Shown here: in pieces, positions 8,732 to 17,622 of the stretch | How positions within the stretch are numbered: the stretch's first letter is position 1 | How the letters are laid out: the number at the start of each line of letters is the position of its first letter | Source: JAVJSD01 sp040219575 | GTDB taxonomy: Bacteria; Planctomycetota; Planctomycetia; Pirellulales; Pirellulaceae | Direction: 5' to 3' | NCBI GenBank assembly: GCA_040219575.1 | Contig: JAVJSD010000108.1 | Span: 62,001 to 126,000 of the forward strand | Length of the DNA: 64,000 nt | Translations under genes and position numbers: made by a program | Notes under the pieces: generated by a model | The model's database searches: none | Seen by the model: only the letters and a program-made list of their open reading frames with translations | Told to the model about the DNA's origin: nothing

Positions 8732-10165
8732 GTGTTGACCAAGACGGCGCCGACCGACGCTTCCCCCACTCGCCGCGACCTGCGGGCCGGCATGGCCGAC
8801 GGGGCCATGTTCAGTGTGATGGTCGGCATGGGCGAAACCTACCTGGCCGCCTTCGCGCTGGCTCTGGGACTGGGCGAGGTGACCGCCGGACTGGTGGCCA
8901 CCGTGCCGATGCTGACGGGCGCCATCCTGCAGCTCGCCGGCCCCTGGGCCGTGGCCCGCATCGGGTCGCATAAACGTTGGGTGGTGGCTTGCGCCGCGTG
9001 CCAGGCGGCGGCGCTGCTGATCGCCCCGCTGGCGCTGCTGGTCCGCGGCACGCCGCCTTTGGCATCGGGCTGCGTGTTTCTCGCGGCCACGCTCTACTGG
9101 GCGTGCGGGCTCGCGACGGGCCCCGCCTGGAATACCTGGATGGAGGCGGTGATTCCGCGCCGCCTGCGAACCGGCTACTTCGCCTCCCGCGTCCGCCTCA
9201 GTCAGTTGTGCCTGTTGATCGGCTTCATCAGCGGCGGGCTGCTGCTGCAAGTCGGCAGTTCCGCCGACAAGCGCCAGGGAGGCGAAACGGCGACGTGGAC
9301 GCTGGCCGCATTCGCCGCCTTGCTGGTCGTGTCGGCGCTGTGCCGCTTCACCTCGGCCGGCTTTCTGTCGCGCCAAAGCGATCCTCATCGCGGCCGATTG
9401 CAGGACGAACATGTTTCCTTCGCCACCTGGGCCCGACGACTGCGAAGCGACGCCGGAGCGAGGTTGGTGGCATACTTGCTGGCGGTGCAGGTCGCCGTGC
9501 AAATCTCCGGACCGTTTTTTACTCCGTTCATGCTTTCCAAATCGCACCTTGGCATGTCGTACGTGCAGTACATGTTGCTGCTGGGCATCGCCTTCCTTGC
9601 GAAAGTGGTCTCCCTTCGACTCTGGGGCCGCTTGGCGCAGCGTTTCGGCGCGCGACGCTTGTTGTGGATCGGCGGGACCGCCATCGTGCCCGTGGCGGGA
9701 TTGTGGGTCGTCACCAGCAACTACTGGTTCCTGGCCGGCGTGCAAGTGCTCTCGGGCGCCGCCTGGGCCGCCTACGAACTGGCCATGTTGCTGATGTTCT
9801 TCGAGACGATTCCGCATCGCGAACGGACCAGCGTGCTGACAATCTACAACCTGGGCAACGCCGTGGCGCTGGTCGTCGGAGCGCTGATCGGCGCCGCCTT
9901 GTTGAAACTCATGGGCGAGGCGACGACGACCTACCTGCTGTTGTTCGGCGTTTCGACGGCCGCCCGGCTTTCGACCGTCGTGCTGCTTGCCCGTGTGCCC
10001 GACCTGCGTTTCCAGGTCCGACCGGCCGAGGTCCGCACGATCGCCATCCGGCCGTCCGCGGCCACCGTCGACCGCCCGATCCTGTCCAGCATCGACGACG
10101 CAGACGAATCTGCCGACGGCGACGCGGCCGAATTGACGCCGGCCATGAATGGTGCCTCGGTCTAG
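8732..10165 (+). CDS. MFS transporter
   Basis: A 477-residue membrane protein with about 12 predicted helices and a charged cytoplasmic loop near residue 220-245, typical of the major facilitator superfamily. A motif-A-like GSHKRW appears after helix 2 and RFGARR after helix 8. The C-terminal 50 residues are hydrophilic and acidic. The substrate cannot be told from sequence. GTG 8732 opens the frame; ATG 8792 is an alternative closer to the first helix. It converges on the carbonic anhydrase-like gene, with a long hairpin between them. Confidence 0.85.
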   Translation: MLTKTAPTDASPTRRDLRAGMADGAMFSVMVGMGETYLAAFALALGLGEVTAGLVATVPMLTGAILQLAGPWAVARIGSHKRWVVACAACQAAALLIAPLALLVRGTPPLASGCVFLAATLYWACGLATGPAWNTWMEAVIPRRLRTGYFASRVRLSQLCLLIGFISGGLLLQVGSSADKRQGGETATWTLAAFAALLVVSALCRFTSAGFLSRQSDPHRGRLQDEHVSFATWARRLRSDAGARLVAYLLAVQVAVQISGPFFTPFMLSKSHLGMSYVQYMLLLGIAFLAKVVSLRLWGRLAQRFGARRLLWIGGTAIVPVAGLWVVTSNYWFLAGVQVLSGAAWAAYELAMLLMFFETIPHRERTSVLTIYNLGNAVALVVGALIGAALLKLMGEATTTYLLLFGVSTAARLSTVVLLARVPDLRFQVRPAEVRTIAIRPSAATVDRPILSSIDDADESADGDAAELTPAMNGASV

Positions 10166-10200
10166 TTGGCGATGGCGCAGCCGCATCCTCGACCGCAATC

Positions 10201-10261
10201 CTCCCTGGCTGGCGCAACGGGCTCGGACGCGTGTGGCGAGCCCGTTGCGCCAGCAAGGGAG
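10201..10261. terminator. Long perfect hairpin between convergent genes
   Basis: The arms 10209-10225 (CTGGCGCAACGGGCTCG) and 10237-10253 are exact reverse complements around an 11-nt loop. The pairing extends outward to 10201 and 10261 with one mismatch, giving about 25 bp. It lies between the ends of the convergent MFS and gamma-carbonic anhydrase genes, so bidirectional termination is plausible. There is no T-tract on either side, so it could equally be a dispersed palindrome. Confidence 0.5.
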
Positions 10262-10302
10262 TCCGCGGAATTGGCCAATTTCAGAGAATGCTTGTTCGCA
10301 AG

Positions 10303-10833
10303 CTACTGCGAGTCGGGGTTCTGGGTCGCGCGGCGAGCCCGACGGGCGTTTTCCACATAGTGCTCCGCCGCCCGGCGAATTCGCTCGAGGTCCTTCTCCC
10401 CTGTCGGTCGGACGACCTTTCCCGGCAGCCCCATCACCAGCGAACCGGGTGGAACGATCACTCCTTCGGTCACCACGGCGCCCACGGCCACAATGCTGCC
10501 GGCGCCGATCCTCGCGCCGTTCATCACCACGGCCCGCATGCCGATCATCACGTCGTCCTCGATCGTCGCGCCATGCACGATGGCGGCATGGCCGACGGTC
10601 ACGCGCTCTCCCAGCACGCAGGGGAATCCCTCGTCGGCGTGCAGCACACAGAGATCCTGCACGTTGGTTCGCCGTCCGATCTGGATCCTGTCGCTATCGC
10701 CGCGCAGCACCGCCCCGTACCAGATGCTCGCCTCCGCGCCGATTGTTACGTCGCCCAGCACGACCGCCGAGGGTGCGATGAATGCTGATGCATCGACCAG
10801 GTCGCGACGGAATTGAAAGCCGCTTTCCGACAT
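10303..10833 (-). CDS. Gamma-carbonic anhydrase family protein (hexapeptide repeat)
   Basis: A 176-residue left-handed beta-helix protein of the YrdA/PaaY/CaiE type. Hexapeptide repeats cover residues about 15-140 (for example VVLGDVTIGAEASIWYGAVLRGD). The three metal-ligand histidines of the family are present in HADEG and GHAAIVHG. Members are trimeric and bind Zn or Fe; some are real carbonic anhydrases, many have unproven activity. A basic helical tail follows. It is transcribed toward the MFS gene and lies 82 nt from the end of dapF on the same strand. Confidence 0.88.
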   Translation of the reverse strand: MSESGFQFRRDLVDASAFIAPSAVVLGDVTIGAEASIWYGAVLRGDSDRIQIGRRTNVQDLCVLHADEGFPCVLGERVTVGHAAIVHGATIEDDVMIGMRAVVMNGARIGAGSIVAVGAVVTEGVIVPPGSLVMGLPGKVVRPTGEKDLERIRRAAEHYVENARRARRATQNPDSQ

Positions 10834-10914
10834 GGGAAGTCTCCCCGGCCCGTCATCAACTCGCCGTGACGGACAACGTTGTCGACCGAGATGTCCGTCG
10901 TAGCGCCAACCACG

Positions 10915-11766
10915 CTACGGGAGCGGGGTTTCGAGCACCTCGGTCGAGAGTCGGCCGTCGGCCACCTTCACCACGGGGCCGGTCATGCGCACCAAGTAGT
11001 CGTCGCTGATTTCGATGCGCAAGTGTCCGCCGGGCATGTGCACCGCGACCACGCTTTCGCACAAGTCGAGTCGCCGCGCGACCGCCGCCGCGGCGCAACT
11101 GCTGGTGCCCGACGCCAAAGTATAACCGGCGCCCCGCTCCCAGATTTCGATGCGAATGTTCTCGCGATCGAGCACCTGGAGAAACTGCACGTTGGTGAGG
11201 TTGGGGAACACCGTCTCGGTCTCGATCAACGGTCCTAGTCGGTGCGTCTCCTCGACCGACAACTCCTCGCGGAGCACCACGCAGTGCGGATTGCCGATGT
11301 TGGCGGCGGTGAACGTCAACGTGTCGCCGTTGACTTCGAGTTCTTCCTGAATCACCTCGCGCGGAGGGCCGGTGACGGGCACGTCGTGGCTGTGGAAACT
11401 GATGCGTCCCATGTCGACCGTGACCACGCGTCCCGCGGGCGAGACCTTGCAAGTTACCTGACCACCCGCCGTTTGAACCGGAAACTCCGCTTCCGCCTCG
11501 ACGGCGCCCTGATCCCAGAGATAGCGCGAGAAGATCCGCAGACCGTTGCCGCTCTTTTCCGCTTCGGAGCCATCGGGGTTGATGAAGCGAACGTGAAACT
11601 TGCCGGGCGCGGGATCCGGCTCGCGAATCAGAATGCCATCGGAGCCCAAGCCGAAGTTCCGAGCGCAAACGCGGCCGATGATTTCGGCCGTCAGACCGCC
11701 GGCAGCTTCCGCGGCTTCCATTACGATATAGTCGTTGCCGAGCGCGTGATATTTCGAGAACTGCAT
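10915..11766 (-). CDS. dapF: DapF-family epimerase with Ser in place of both catalytic Cys
   Basis: Diaminopimelate epimerase family, 283 residues, normally converting LL- to meso-DAP for lysine and peptidoglycan. The N-terminus MQFSKYHALGND and the paired motifs are clear. However, the first catalytic motif, usually CGNG, reads KSGNGLR, and the second, usually ACGTG or ACGSG, reads ASGTSSC. Both catalytic cysteines are therefore serine, confirmed as AGC and TCG codons. I have the impression that other DapF annotations carry these serines, so this may be a known subfamily, but the chemistry is not the textbook two-thiol reaction. ATG 11766 fits the family start better than the upstream ATG 11802. 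Confidence 0.82.
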   Translation of the reverse strand: MQFSKYHALGNDYIVMEAAEAAGGLTAEIIGRVCARNFGLGSDGILIREPDPAPGKFHVRFINPDGSEAEKSGNGLRIFSRYLWDQGAVEAEAEFPVQTAGGQVTCKVSPAGRVVTVDMGRISFHSHDVPVTGPPREVIQEELEVNGDTLTFTAANIGNPHCVVLREELSVEETHRLGPLIETETVFPNLTNVQFLQVLDRENIRIEIWERGAGYTLASGTSSCAAAAVARRLDLCESVVAVHMPGGHLRIEISDDYLVRMTGPVVKVADGRLSTEVLETPLP

Positions 11767-11930
11767 GACTGGCAAACTATCGAATTTGTTATGAAGACAC
11801 AAGTTATGGCTTCCAAACGGTCCTGCCGGAAGGGGCCGACGACCGATTTCCGTCGCATCTACGATGGGGCATGCAATGAGGAATCCCCCAAGATCGCCCC
11901 GGCAAGGCCGAATGGGTTACCATCAATTCC

Positions 11931-12674
11931 ATGAGTTCCTCTGCCGACCCACAACCGCACTCGCCGCCGCCAGGACAATTCGCCACCACACACTGGAGCT
12001 TGGTGCTGGCCGCCGGCGCGGGCGAGAGCCAGGCCGCGCTCGCCGAATTGTGCCAGGCCTACTGGCTGCCGCTGTACGTGTACCTCCGTCGGCGGGGGCA
12101 TTCCCAGCACGACGCCGAGGACATCACGCAGGGATTCTTTTCGATGCTGCTGCAGCGGGAGGACCTCCGCGGTCTCGATCCGCAGCGAGGCAAGTTCCGC
12201 TCGTTCCTCTTGGGCTCCATGAAGCACTTTCTGGCGAACCGACGCGAACGCGATCGGGCCCTGAAGCGCGGCGGCGGGCGGACGATCGTCTCGCTCGACG
12301 TCGACAAAGCGGAGTCGCACTGCCGCCTCGAACCCGCCCACGACCACACGCCGGAAAGGGCCTTCGAGCGTCAATGGGCGTTGACGCTGTTGGAACGCAC
12401 GCTCGACGCCCTGCGAAACGAGGCCGCCGTTGCCGGCAAACTGGGCGAATTCGACCGTTTGAAGGTCTATCTGACCGGCCAGCGCCAGGACGAAACGTAC
12501 GCCCAACTAGCGGAAGAGTTGCAGTCCAGCGAGGATGCGATCAAGCAGGCCGTGTCGCGGATGCGGAAGCGATACCGCCAGCAGCTCCGCCGCGAAATCG
12601 CGCAAACCACGAACGGGGCGGACGAAGTCGACGACGAAATCCGGGAGCTCTTCGCCGCGCTGCGCCCGAATTGA
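11931..12674 (+). CDS. ECF-type RNA polymerase sigma factor
   Basis: A 247-residue sigma-70-family factor. Region 2 is at about residues 45-100 (LYVYLRRRGHSQHDAEDIT, then FRSFLLGSMKHFLANRRER). Region 4 is at about 185-222, with the helix-turn-helix segment YAQLAEELQSSEDAIKQAV. The long linker and the neighbouring kinase match the planctomycete ECF groups genetically linked to Ser/Thr kinases. The kinase follows 138 nt downstream on the same strand, so kinase-controlled activity is a reasonable inference. No anti-sigma gene is adjacent. It is divergent from dapF. Confidence 0.92.
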   Translation: MSSSADPQPHSPPPGQFATTHWSLVLAAGAGESQAALAELCQAYWLPLYVYLRRRGHSQHDAEDITQGFFSMLLQREDLRGLDPQRGKFRSFLLGSMKHFLANRRERDRALKRGGGRTIVSLDVDKAESHCRLEPAHDHTPERAFERQWALTLLERTLDALRNEAAVAGKLGEFDRLKVYLTGQRQDETYAQLAEELQSSEDAIKQAVSRMRKRYRQQLRREIAQTTNGADEVDDEIRELFAALRPN

Positions 12675-12684
12675 ATTCACCCGG

Positions 12685-12706
12685 CCAAGCCGACGACTTG
12701 TCGTCG
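12685..12706 (-). repeat. CGACGACAAGTCGTCG-GCTTGG palindromic repeat
   Basis: A 22-nt element made of the palindrome CGACGACAAGTCGTCG followed by GCTTGG, here in reverse orientation, between the ECF and kinase genes. Exact copies occur at 55173, 56869, 56994 and 57042. It is followed by TCGAGATTCCTG and an A-run. Confidence 0.8.
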
Positions 12707-12812
12707 TCGAGATTCCTGAAAAAAAGTCGCCCATAACAAGTCACCTTTCCGGCGATTTCCGTCTGTAATGAGTAGCCGCCGATAAACACCAGTCCGGCTG
12801 GAGGAAATCGCG

Positions 12813-14732
12813 ATGCCGTCCGACGATCGATGCCCACAGTGCGACGCTCCCCTTTCGCGCGACGCCCCCCAGGGACTTTGCCCCGCTTGCTTGATGGCGG
12901 GCGGCCTCGCCTCCTCGCCGCTGAGTGCCTCGGCGACGGAGGACTCTCCGGCGACGAGGTTTCGCCCCCCCAAACCCGCCGACCTGGCGCCCTTCTTTCC
13001 GCAACTGGAACTGCTCGACCTCATCGGTCATGGCGGGATGGGCGCCGTCTACAAGGCCCGCCAGAAAGGCCTCGACCGTGTGGTGGCGCTGAAGATCCTG
13101 CCGCCCGAAGTAGGACGCGACGATCGATTCGCTGAGCGTTTCACTCGGGAAGCGAAAGCCCTGGCGCGGCTCAATCATCCGCACATCGTCACCGTGCACG
13201 ACGTCGGCAAGGCCGGCGACTATTACTTCTTCGTCATGGAGTACGTCGAGGGGCTCAACCTTCGCGAAGCGATGCAGGCGGGGCGGCTCACTCCCCAAGA
13301 GGCGATGGCCATCGTGCCGCAGGTCTGCGACGCCTTGCAGTACGCGCACGACGAGGGGATCGTGCACCGCGACATCAAGCCCGAAAACATCCTGATCGAC
13401 AAGAAAGGCCGGGTGAAGATCGCCGACTTCGGCCTGGCCAAGCTGCTGGGCCGCAAGGTCGACGATCTCTCGCTCACGCAGGACCGGCAGGTGATGGGCA
13501 CGCCCCGCTACATGGCCCCGGAGCAGTTTCTGGGCTCGGCCGACGTCGACCACCGGGCCGACATCTATTCGCTGGGCGTGGTGTTTTACGAGATGCTCAC
13601 CGGAGAGCTTCCGATGGGGCGTTTCGCGCCGCCGTCGCGAAAAGTGCAGGTCGACGTGCGGTTGGACGACATCGTGCTGCGGGCGCTCGACGCCGAACCG
13701 CAGCGCCGCTATCAGCAAGCGAGCGAAGTGAAGACGGGCGTGGAAACGATCGCCTCTTCGCCGAAGGACGTCGCTCCGCCGCCCGTTCCGCCGGCCAGGT
13801 CGTCCGCCGTCTGGGTTCCGCTGATGCTGGTGATCGTGTGCGTGATGCTATGCGCGGGGCCGGCGCTGTTGGGCCTGGCGGGACTGCTTTGGTACGCCAC
13901 GATGCAGCAGCCGCAGCAAGCGCAAATAGTCGACGTTCCACCACTGCTTCCCGAGCACGGAGATGGCGCGGAACCGGTCGAAACACCACCGATGGCGCCG
14001 ACCGAGACGCCGCGGCCGGCGCCCTCCGCAGCACCCTTGTCGAAGCCTCTCATGAAGCCGCTCGACGACCCGCGGCCGCTGCAGTTTCGCGTGGTTCCGG
14101 ACATCGGCGACGACGGCGAGGAACCGATTCTCTCGCAGCAGGAATTCGACAAGCTCGTCGAGCAACTGCGGAAAGAGGGCCCGGAAGTACTCGGCCGCGG
14201 TCGGGGTTGGGGCTGGTTCGAGGCCGGGCCGAACGTGACCGGCGACGATCTGCCGATCGGCGTCTATGAAGGCGATCGTTACCTGTTGGCATGCGATGGA
14301 GACGGGGATTTCGTCAGCACCGTTCCCCAACAAGTGGCGACCGTAATCGATCAGGGGCGGCGGAGCATCGCCTTCCAACTCGACGAAGAGGCCGGCACGC
14401 AACTCCGCTGGCTGACTTCGGGGAACTTGGATAAGAAATTGGCCGTCGTCGTCGGGCGGCGCGTCGTCTCGGCGCCGATCATCCGCGGCGAGATCGGCAG
14501 CGAGGGTCAGATCACGGGAAACTTCACCGCCAGGGAAGTCGTGGAGATGGTCGATCAACTCAGCCAACCGACGGCGAAGTCGGTGGAGCGCGGAAAGCCC
14601 GTAGCCGGTGTTTCGTTTTTGGGCGCCGCGGGAATGTTGTGCATCCTACCGACGCTCGTTCTCGGCGCCGTGGCGCTGTTGCTGCTCGCCCTGCGCGGCA
14701 GGCGGGCGAGGCCGCATCCGTCCGTATCGTGA
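12813..14732 (+). CDS. Membrane Ser/Thr protein kinase with SecD-like extracytoplasmic domain
   Basis: A 639-residue protein. It begins with a zinc-ribbon-like CPQC...CPAC (Cys 7, 10, 23, 26). A Hanks-type kinase domain (about 68-315) has all key motifs: GHGGMGAVY, Lys94 in VALK, HRDIKPEN with Asp187, and DFG 205-207. A membrane helix lies near 331-362, followed by a Pro-rich linker. The outer region (about 423-590) resembles the SecD/SecDF P1 head, with FRVVPD, KKLAVVVGRRVVSAPIIRG and GQITGNFT. A second membrane helix lies near 605-628. The upstream ECF factor is a likely partner. The SecD-like part could be a sensor domain; no translocation function is implied. Confidence 0.9.
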   Translation: MPSDDRCPQCDAPLSRDAPQGLCPACLMAGGLASSPLSASATEDSPATRFRPPKPADLAPFFPQLELLDLIGHGGMGAVYKARQKGLDRVVALKILPPEVGRDDRFAERFTREAKALARLNHPHIVTVHDVGKAGDYYFFVMEYVEGLNLREAMQAGRLTPQEAMAIVPQVCDALQYAHDEGIVHRDIKPENILIDKKGRVKIADFGLAKLLGRKVDDLSLTQDRQVMGTPRYMAPEQFLGSADVDHRADIYSLGVVFYEMLTGELPMGRFAPPSRKVQVDVRLDDIVLRALDAEPQRRYQQASEVKTGVETIASSPKDVAPPPVPPARSSAVWVPLMLVIVCVMLCAGPALLGLAGLLWYATMQQPQQAQIVDVPPLLPEHGDGAEPVETPPMAPTETPRPAPSAAPLSKPLMKPLDDPRPLQFRVVPDIGDDGEEPILSQQEFDKLVEQLRKEGPEVLGRGRGWGWFEAGPNVTGDDLPIGVYEGDRYLLACDGDGDFVSTVPQQVATVIDQGRRSIAFQLDEEAGTQLRWLTSGNLDKKLAVVVGRRVVSAPIIRGEIGSEGQITGNFTAREVVEMVDQLSQPTAKSVERGKPVAGVSFLGAAGMLCILPTLVLGAVALLLLALRGRRARPHPSVS

Positions 14733-14787
14733 CGCCCTGCTGGAATGGAAATCCACGCGGCGCGACGGGAAACCGCGTTGTCTCCGC

Positions 14788-17622
14788 CTATTCGCTGGAT
14801 GTTGCCGGTATCCTCCACATATGAATCTCCACGCCGCAAGCGACGGCCAGCGTTTCGCCGTCGGGCGCGACGACGAGGGCGTTGACCGGCCAGGGCGTGT
14901 TCAACACGAGCCGCTCCAGCCGGGTCTCGACGTCCCAAAAATGCACAGCGCGATTGCCGCGCGTCGCCACGGTGTCGCCGTTATGGAGCAGGGTGAACGC
15001 GTTCGTTTCGCTGCCATTGCGGCCGCCGCTGACAATGCCGAACTGCGCGACGTCCTCGCCGGTTTTTCGCGACACGACGAACACGTCTCGTGACGTGGCG
15101 TAGGCGAAATACTTTCCGTTGTTTGACCACTTCGCCTCCTGCACTCCGCCGTGCGGGGCTAGCGTTTCGATCGGTTCGTGATGGCCGTCGCTCAAGAGCA
15201 ACCGCAGGTTCGTCGCCACTTCGTTGGTCAGCGCGAGGACCTTGCCGTCAGGAGAAGGTTCGATTTCGGCCAGCCATCCTCCCCAGCGATCGTCGATCGT
15301 CTCGATCGGTCCACCCGCACTTGGCAAGCCGAACACGCTTCGGTCGGCGGTCAGGATCTGCGAGCCGTCGGCGCTGTACGTGACGCAGCCAAGCTGTTTG
15401 TCCAACAGCTTCTCCCGAAGGCCGCCGGGTTCGCGCCGGAATAGTGCGTCCCGTTCGGTATAGACAAGTGAGTCATCGACGGGCGACCAGTCGTGCATTT
15501 GCCGCTTTGAGACGGAGATGTCGAAAGCATCGACCTGCCGCGCCTTGGCGACATCCCAAATGTGGAACTGCCCCCGACTCGTGCGAGACGCCAGTAACGC
15601 CCCGTCTCGAGAAAAATCGAGTCGCGCCACCGAATCGGTATGTCCCGTAAGGGTCGGCAGTTTCGTGGCTTTCAGCGGACGGCCGGGCGCCGAAGCGTGC
15701 TGCTGAGGCGAAGCTCGGGTTCCGCCGCTCAACTCCACCGCCCGCCATCCTCGAGCGCTGGTGGCGATTGACGGCGGCGAAGGGGGAGAAGCCGCAGGCC
15801 TGCTCGCCGAGGGCGACGTTGCGATTCGCGCCAGCGGCGCCGGAGGCGATGCAACCGGGGCGTTTGTCAACGTGAACGGTTTCTGGGAAGCAGAAGGCGA
15901 ATTGCGCTTGATGTCCCAAACCGTGGCGCTGCGGCCTGAAGCGACGGCCAGCGTGTCGCCGTCGGCGGAGATCGAGACCAGGCCGCACGGGTGGTCGAGA
16001 TTGACCACGCCCTGTGGCGTGAGCTGTTGTCCGTTGTGCAGCAACTCGATCTTCTTGTCGTAATAGAAGACGGCGAGCGTCGTGCTGCGCGGCAGAAAAT
16101 CGATCTTCGGCGGCGGCGTCAAATTGCCGCCGCTTCGCTGTTCCAGCAAGACGCGACGGGTGTCGCGATCGACGATCCGCAGGGTCGAAGGATTGTTGTC
16201 GTAGTAGGCTTCGTAGCCGCCCAGGTCGGACCAGTCGATAAGGAACGGACTGCCAATCCGGGCGCGGTCCAGCGCGGCCACGTCGGCCGCGTCGCCAAAG
16301 AAGTGCAATTGCGACCGGCCGTCGGAGCCGACAATCACCTTACCGTCCGGTGAGAAGACGAGACCGGCCAGCTTCGGGGTCGACGTCTCGCCGCGGACCG
16401 CCTGATTCATGACCGTGTTCAATACATGCAGGTTCGAGCCTGACGCCGCGATTTGCGTTCCATTAGGCGACATCGCCATGGCGGTGATGGGCGATTCATT
16501 CTCTACATAGGTCAGGAACATTCCTCGACGAAGTCTGCCGTCAACGGTGCCGAAGACGTAGGAGGATCGTCCCAGGGGCCACGCGAGAACCGACGGGCGG
16601 CCGAGACCGTCGCCTCCGCTCAGCACGCTGCTGTACGACATCCTGCGAAGGTCGTACAGGTAGATTCTGCTTCCCGTGGCGACCGCCAGTTCGACGCCGT
16701 TTGGCGAGACGGCGATAGCAGTCGGGGAACTGTCCAACTCGGAAAGCGGCAACATGCGAGGGTTCGCCAGCCACGCCGCGCCGGGCTCCGTCGTGGTGTA
16801 AGATCGCGACGACTCCGCGACCGGCGTCGTCCCCGGAGGCGGCGACGCGACTTGTTGGTCGTCTCGGTCGCCGGACGACGGTCGCCTCAGCGACATGACC
16901 GCCAACAACACCATCAGCATCAGAACGGCGACGATCGCCAGCACGACCAGGGCCGCCAACTTCACATCGCGCAGCGCCGCGCTTTGCGCGGTTCTCACCT
17001 TCCGGCGTGGCGCGCCGGCCGCCTTGTAGCCGGTGGGGCCAAACAGCGGATCGTGAAGCACCGCGCCGCCGGTATCCAACGGCAGATCGGCCGCCAGCGG
17101 ATCGTCGGCCTGCAAGGGTGTGAGCGCCGCCGGGTCGACCTCCGGCAGCGGTTCCAGCGGCGACAACGACGGCGAGGGCGACAGCGAGGCGCCGTCCAGA
17201 GGCGCCAATTGAAGCGAGTCATCCGCGGGAGAAACCGGCGACATCAGCGGCGCTTCGCCGATGCGTGGGGCTCCTCTCGGGCTCGGGATCGATTGTTCGG
17301 CATTGACCCGCGCCGCGGGCGCGCCGTGAATCGGCTGTTCTCCGAAGCGGCGTTTGAGCTCCGCGTCGTACTCGGCTCGCCGCTGCGGATGCATCAGACA
17401 AGCCCGCGCCGCGGCGACTGCGTTCAACAACTCCTGCGACTGCGCCGCATGACGGCCGATCTGCGCCGCCCGCAATTGCGCCATCCGCCGGTCGGCCGCC
17501 AGGTCGATGACGCGCGCGTCGTTCTCGAACACCCGCACACCCAACAGCCGATAGTGGTGCGGAGGCTGTTCGAAGGGCGCGATGCCCAGCCACTCGTGAT
17601 AAGGATCAAACACGTCGCTCAC
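14788..17622 (-). CDS. J-domain-like/WD40 membrane protein
   Basis: A 944-residue planctomycete-type protein. Residues 1-100 form the conserved helical module (DPYHEWLGI, HHYRLLGV, QLRAAQIGRHA, LLNAVAAAR, RRAEYDAEL) seen at the N-terminus of various planctomycete proteins and resembling a degenerate J domain. An acidic Pro-rich linker, one membrane helix (about 220-245), and then repeated WD40 blades (about 280-944) follow. The blades include LTGHTDSVARLDFSRDG and several VAPDGETLAVA-like motifs. Its GTG start overlaps the upstream PQQ-propeller stop by 4 nt. It is likely a scaffold; no enzymatic residues are seen. Confidence 0.87.
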   Translation of the reverse strand: MSDVFDPYHEWLGIAPFEQPPHHYRLLGVRVFENDARVIDLAADRRMAQLRAAQIGRHAAQSQELLNAVAAARACLMHPQRRAEYDAELKRRFGEQPIHGAPAARVNAEQSIPSPRGAPRIGEAPLMSPVSPADDSLQLAPLDGASLSPSPSLSPLEPLPEVDPAALTPLQADDPLAADLPLDTGGAVLHDPLFGPTGYKAAGAPRRKVRTAQSAALRDVKLAALVVLAIVAVLMLMVLLAVMSLRRPSSGDRDDQQVASPPPGTTPVAESSRSYTTTEPGAAWLANPRMLPLSELDSSPTAIAVSPNGVELAVATGSRIYLYDLRRMSYSSVLSGGDGLGRPSVLAWPLGRSSYVFGTVDGRLRRGMFLTYVENESPITAMAMSPNGTQIAASGSNLHVLNTVMNQAVRGETSTPKLAGLVFSPDGKVIVGSDGRSQLHFFGDAADVAALDRARIGSPFLIDWSDLGGYEAYYDNNPSTLRIVDRDTRRVLLEQRSGGNLTPPPKIDFLPRSTTLAVFYYDKKIELLHNGQQLTPQGVVNLDHPCGLVSISADGDTLAVASGRSATVWDIKRNSPSASQKPFTLTNAPVASPPAPLARIATSPSASRPAASPPSPPSIATSARGWRAVELSGGTRASPQQHASAPGRPLKATKLPTLTGHTDSVARLDFSRDGALLASRTSRGQFHIWDVAKARQVDAFDISVSKRQMHDWSPVDDSLVYTERDALFRREPGGLREKLLDKQLGCVTYSADGSQILTADRSVFGLPSAGGPIETIDDRWGGWLAEIEPSPDGKVLALTNEVATNLRLLLSDGHHEPIETLAPHGGVQEAKWSNNGKYFAYATSRDVFVVSRKTGEDVAQFGIVSGGRNGSETNAFTLLHNGDTVATRGNRAVHFWDVETRLERLVLNTPWPVNALVVAPDGETLAVACGVEIHMWRIPATSSE

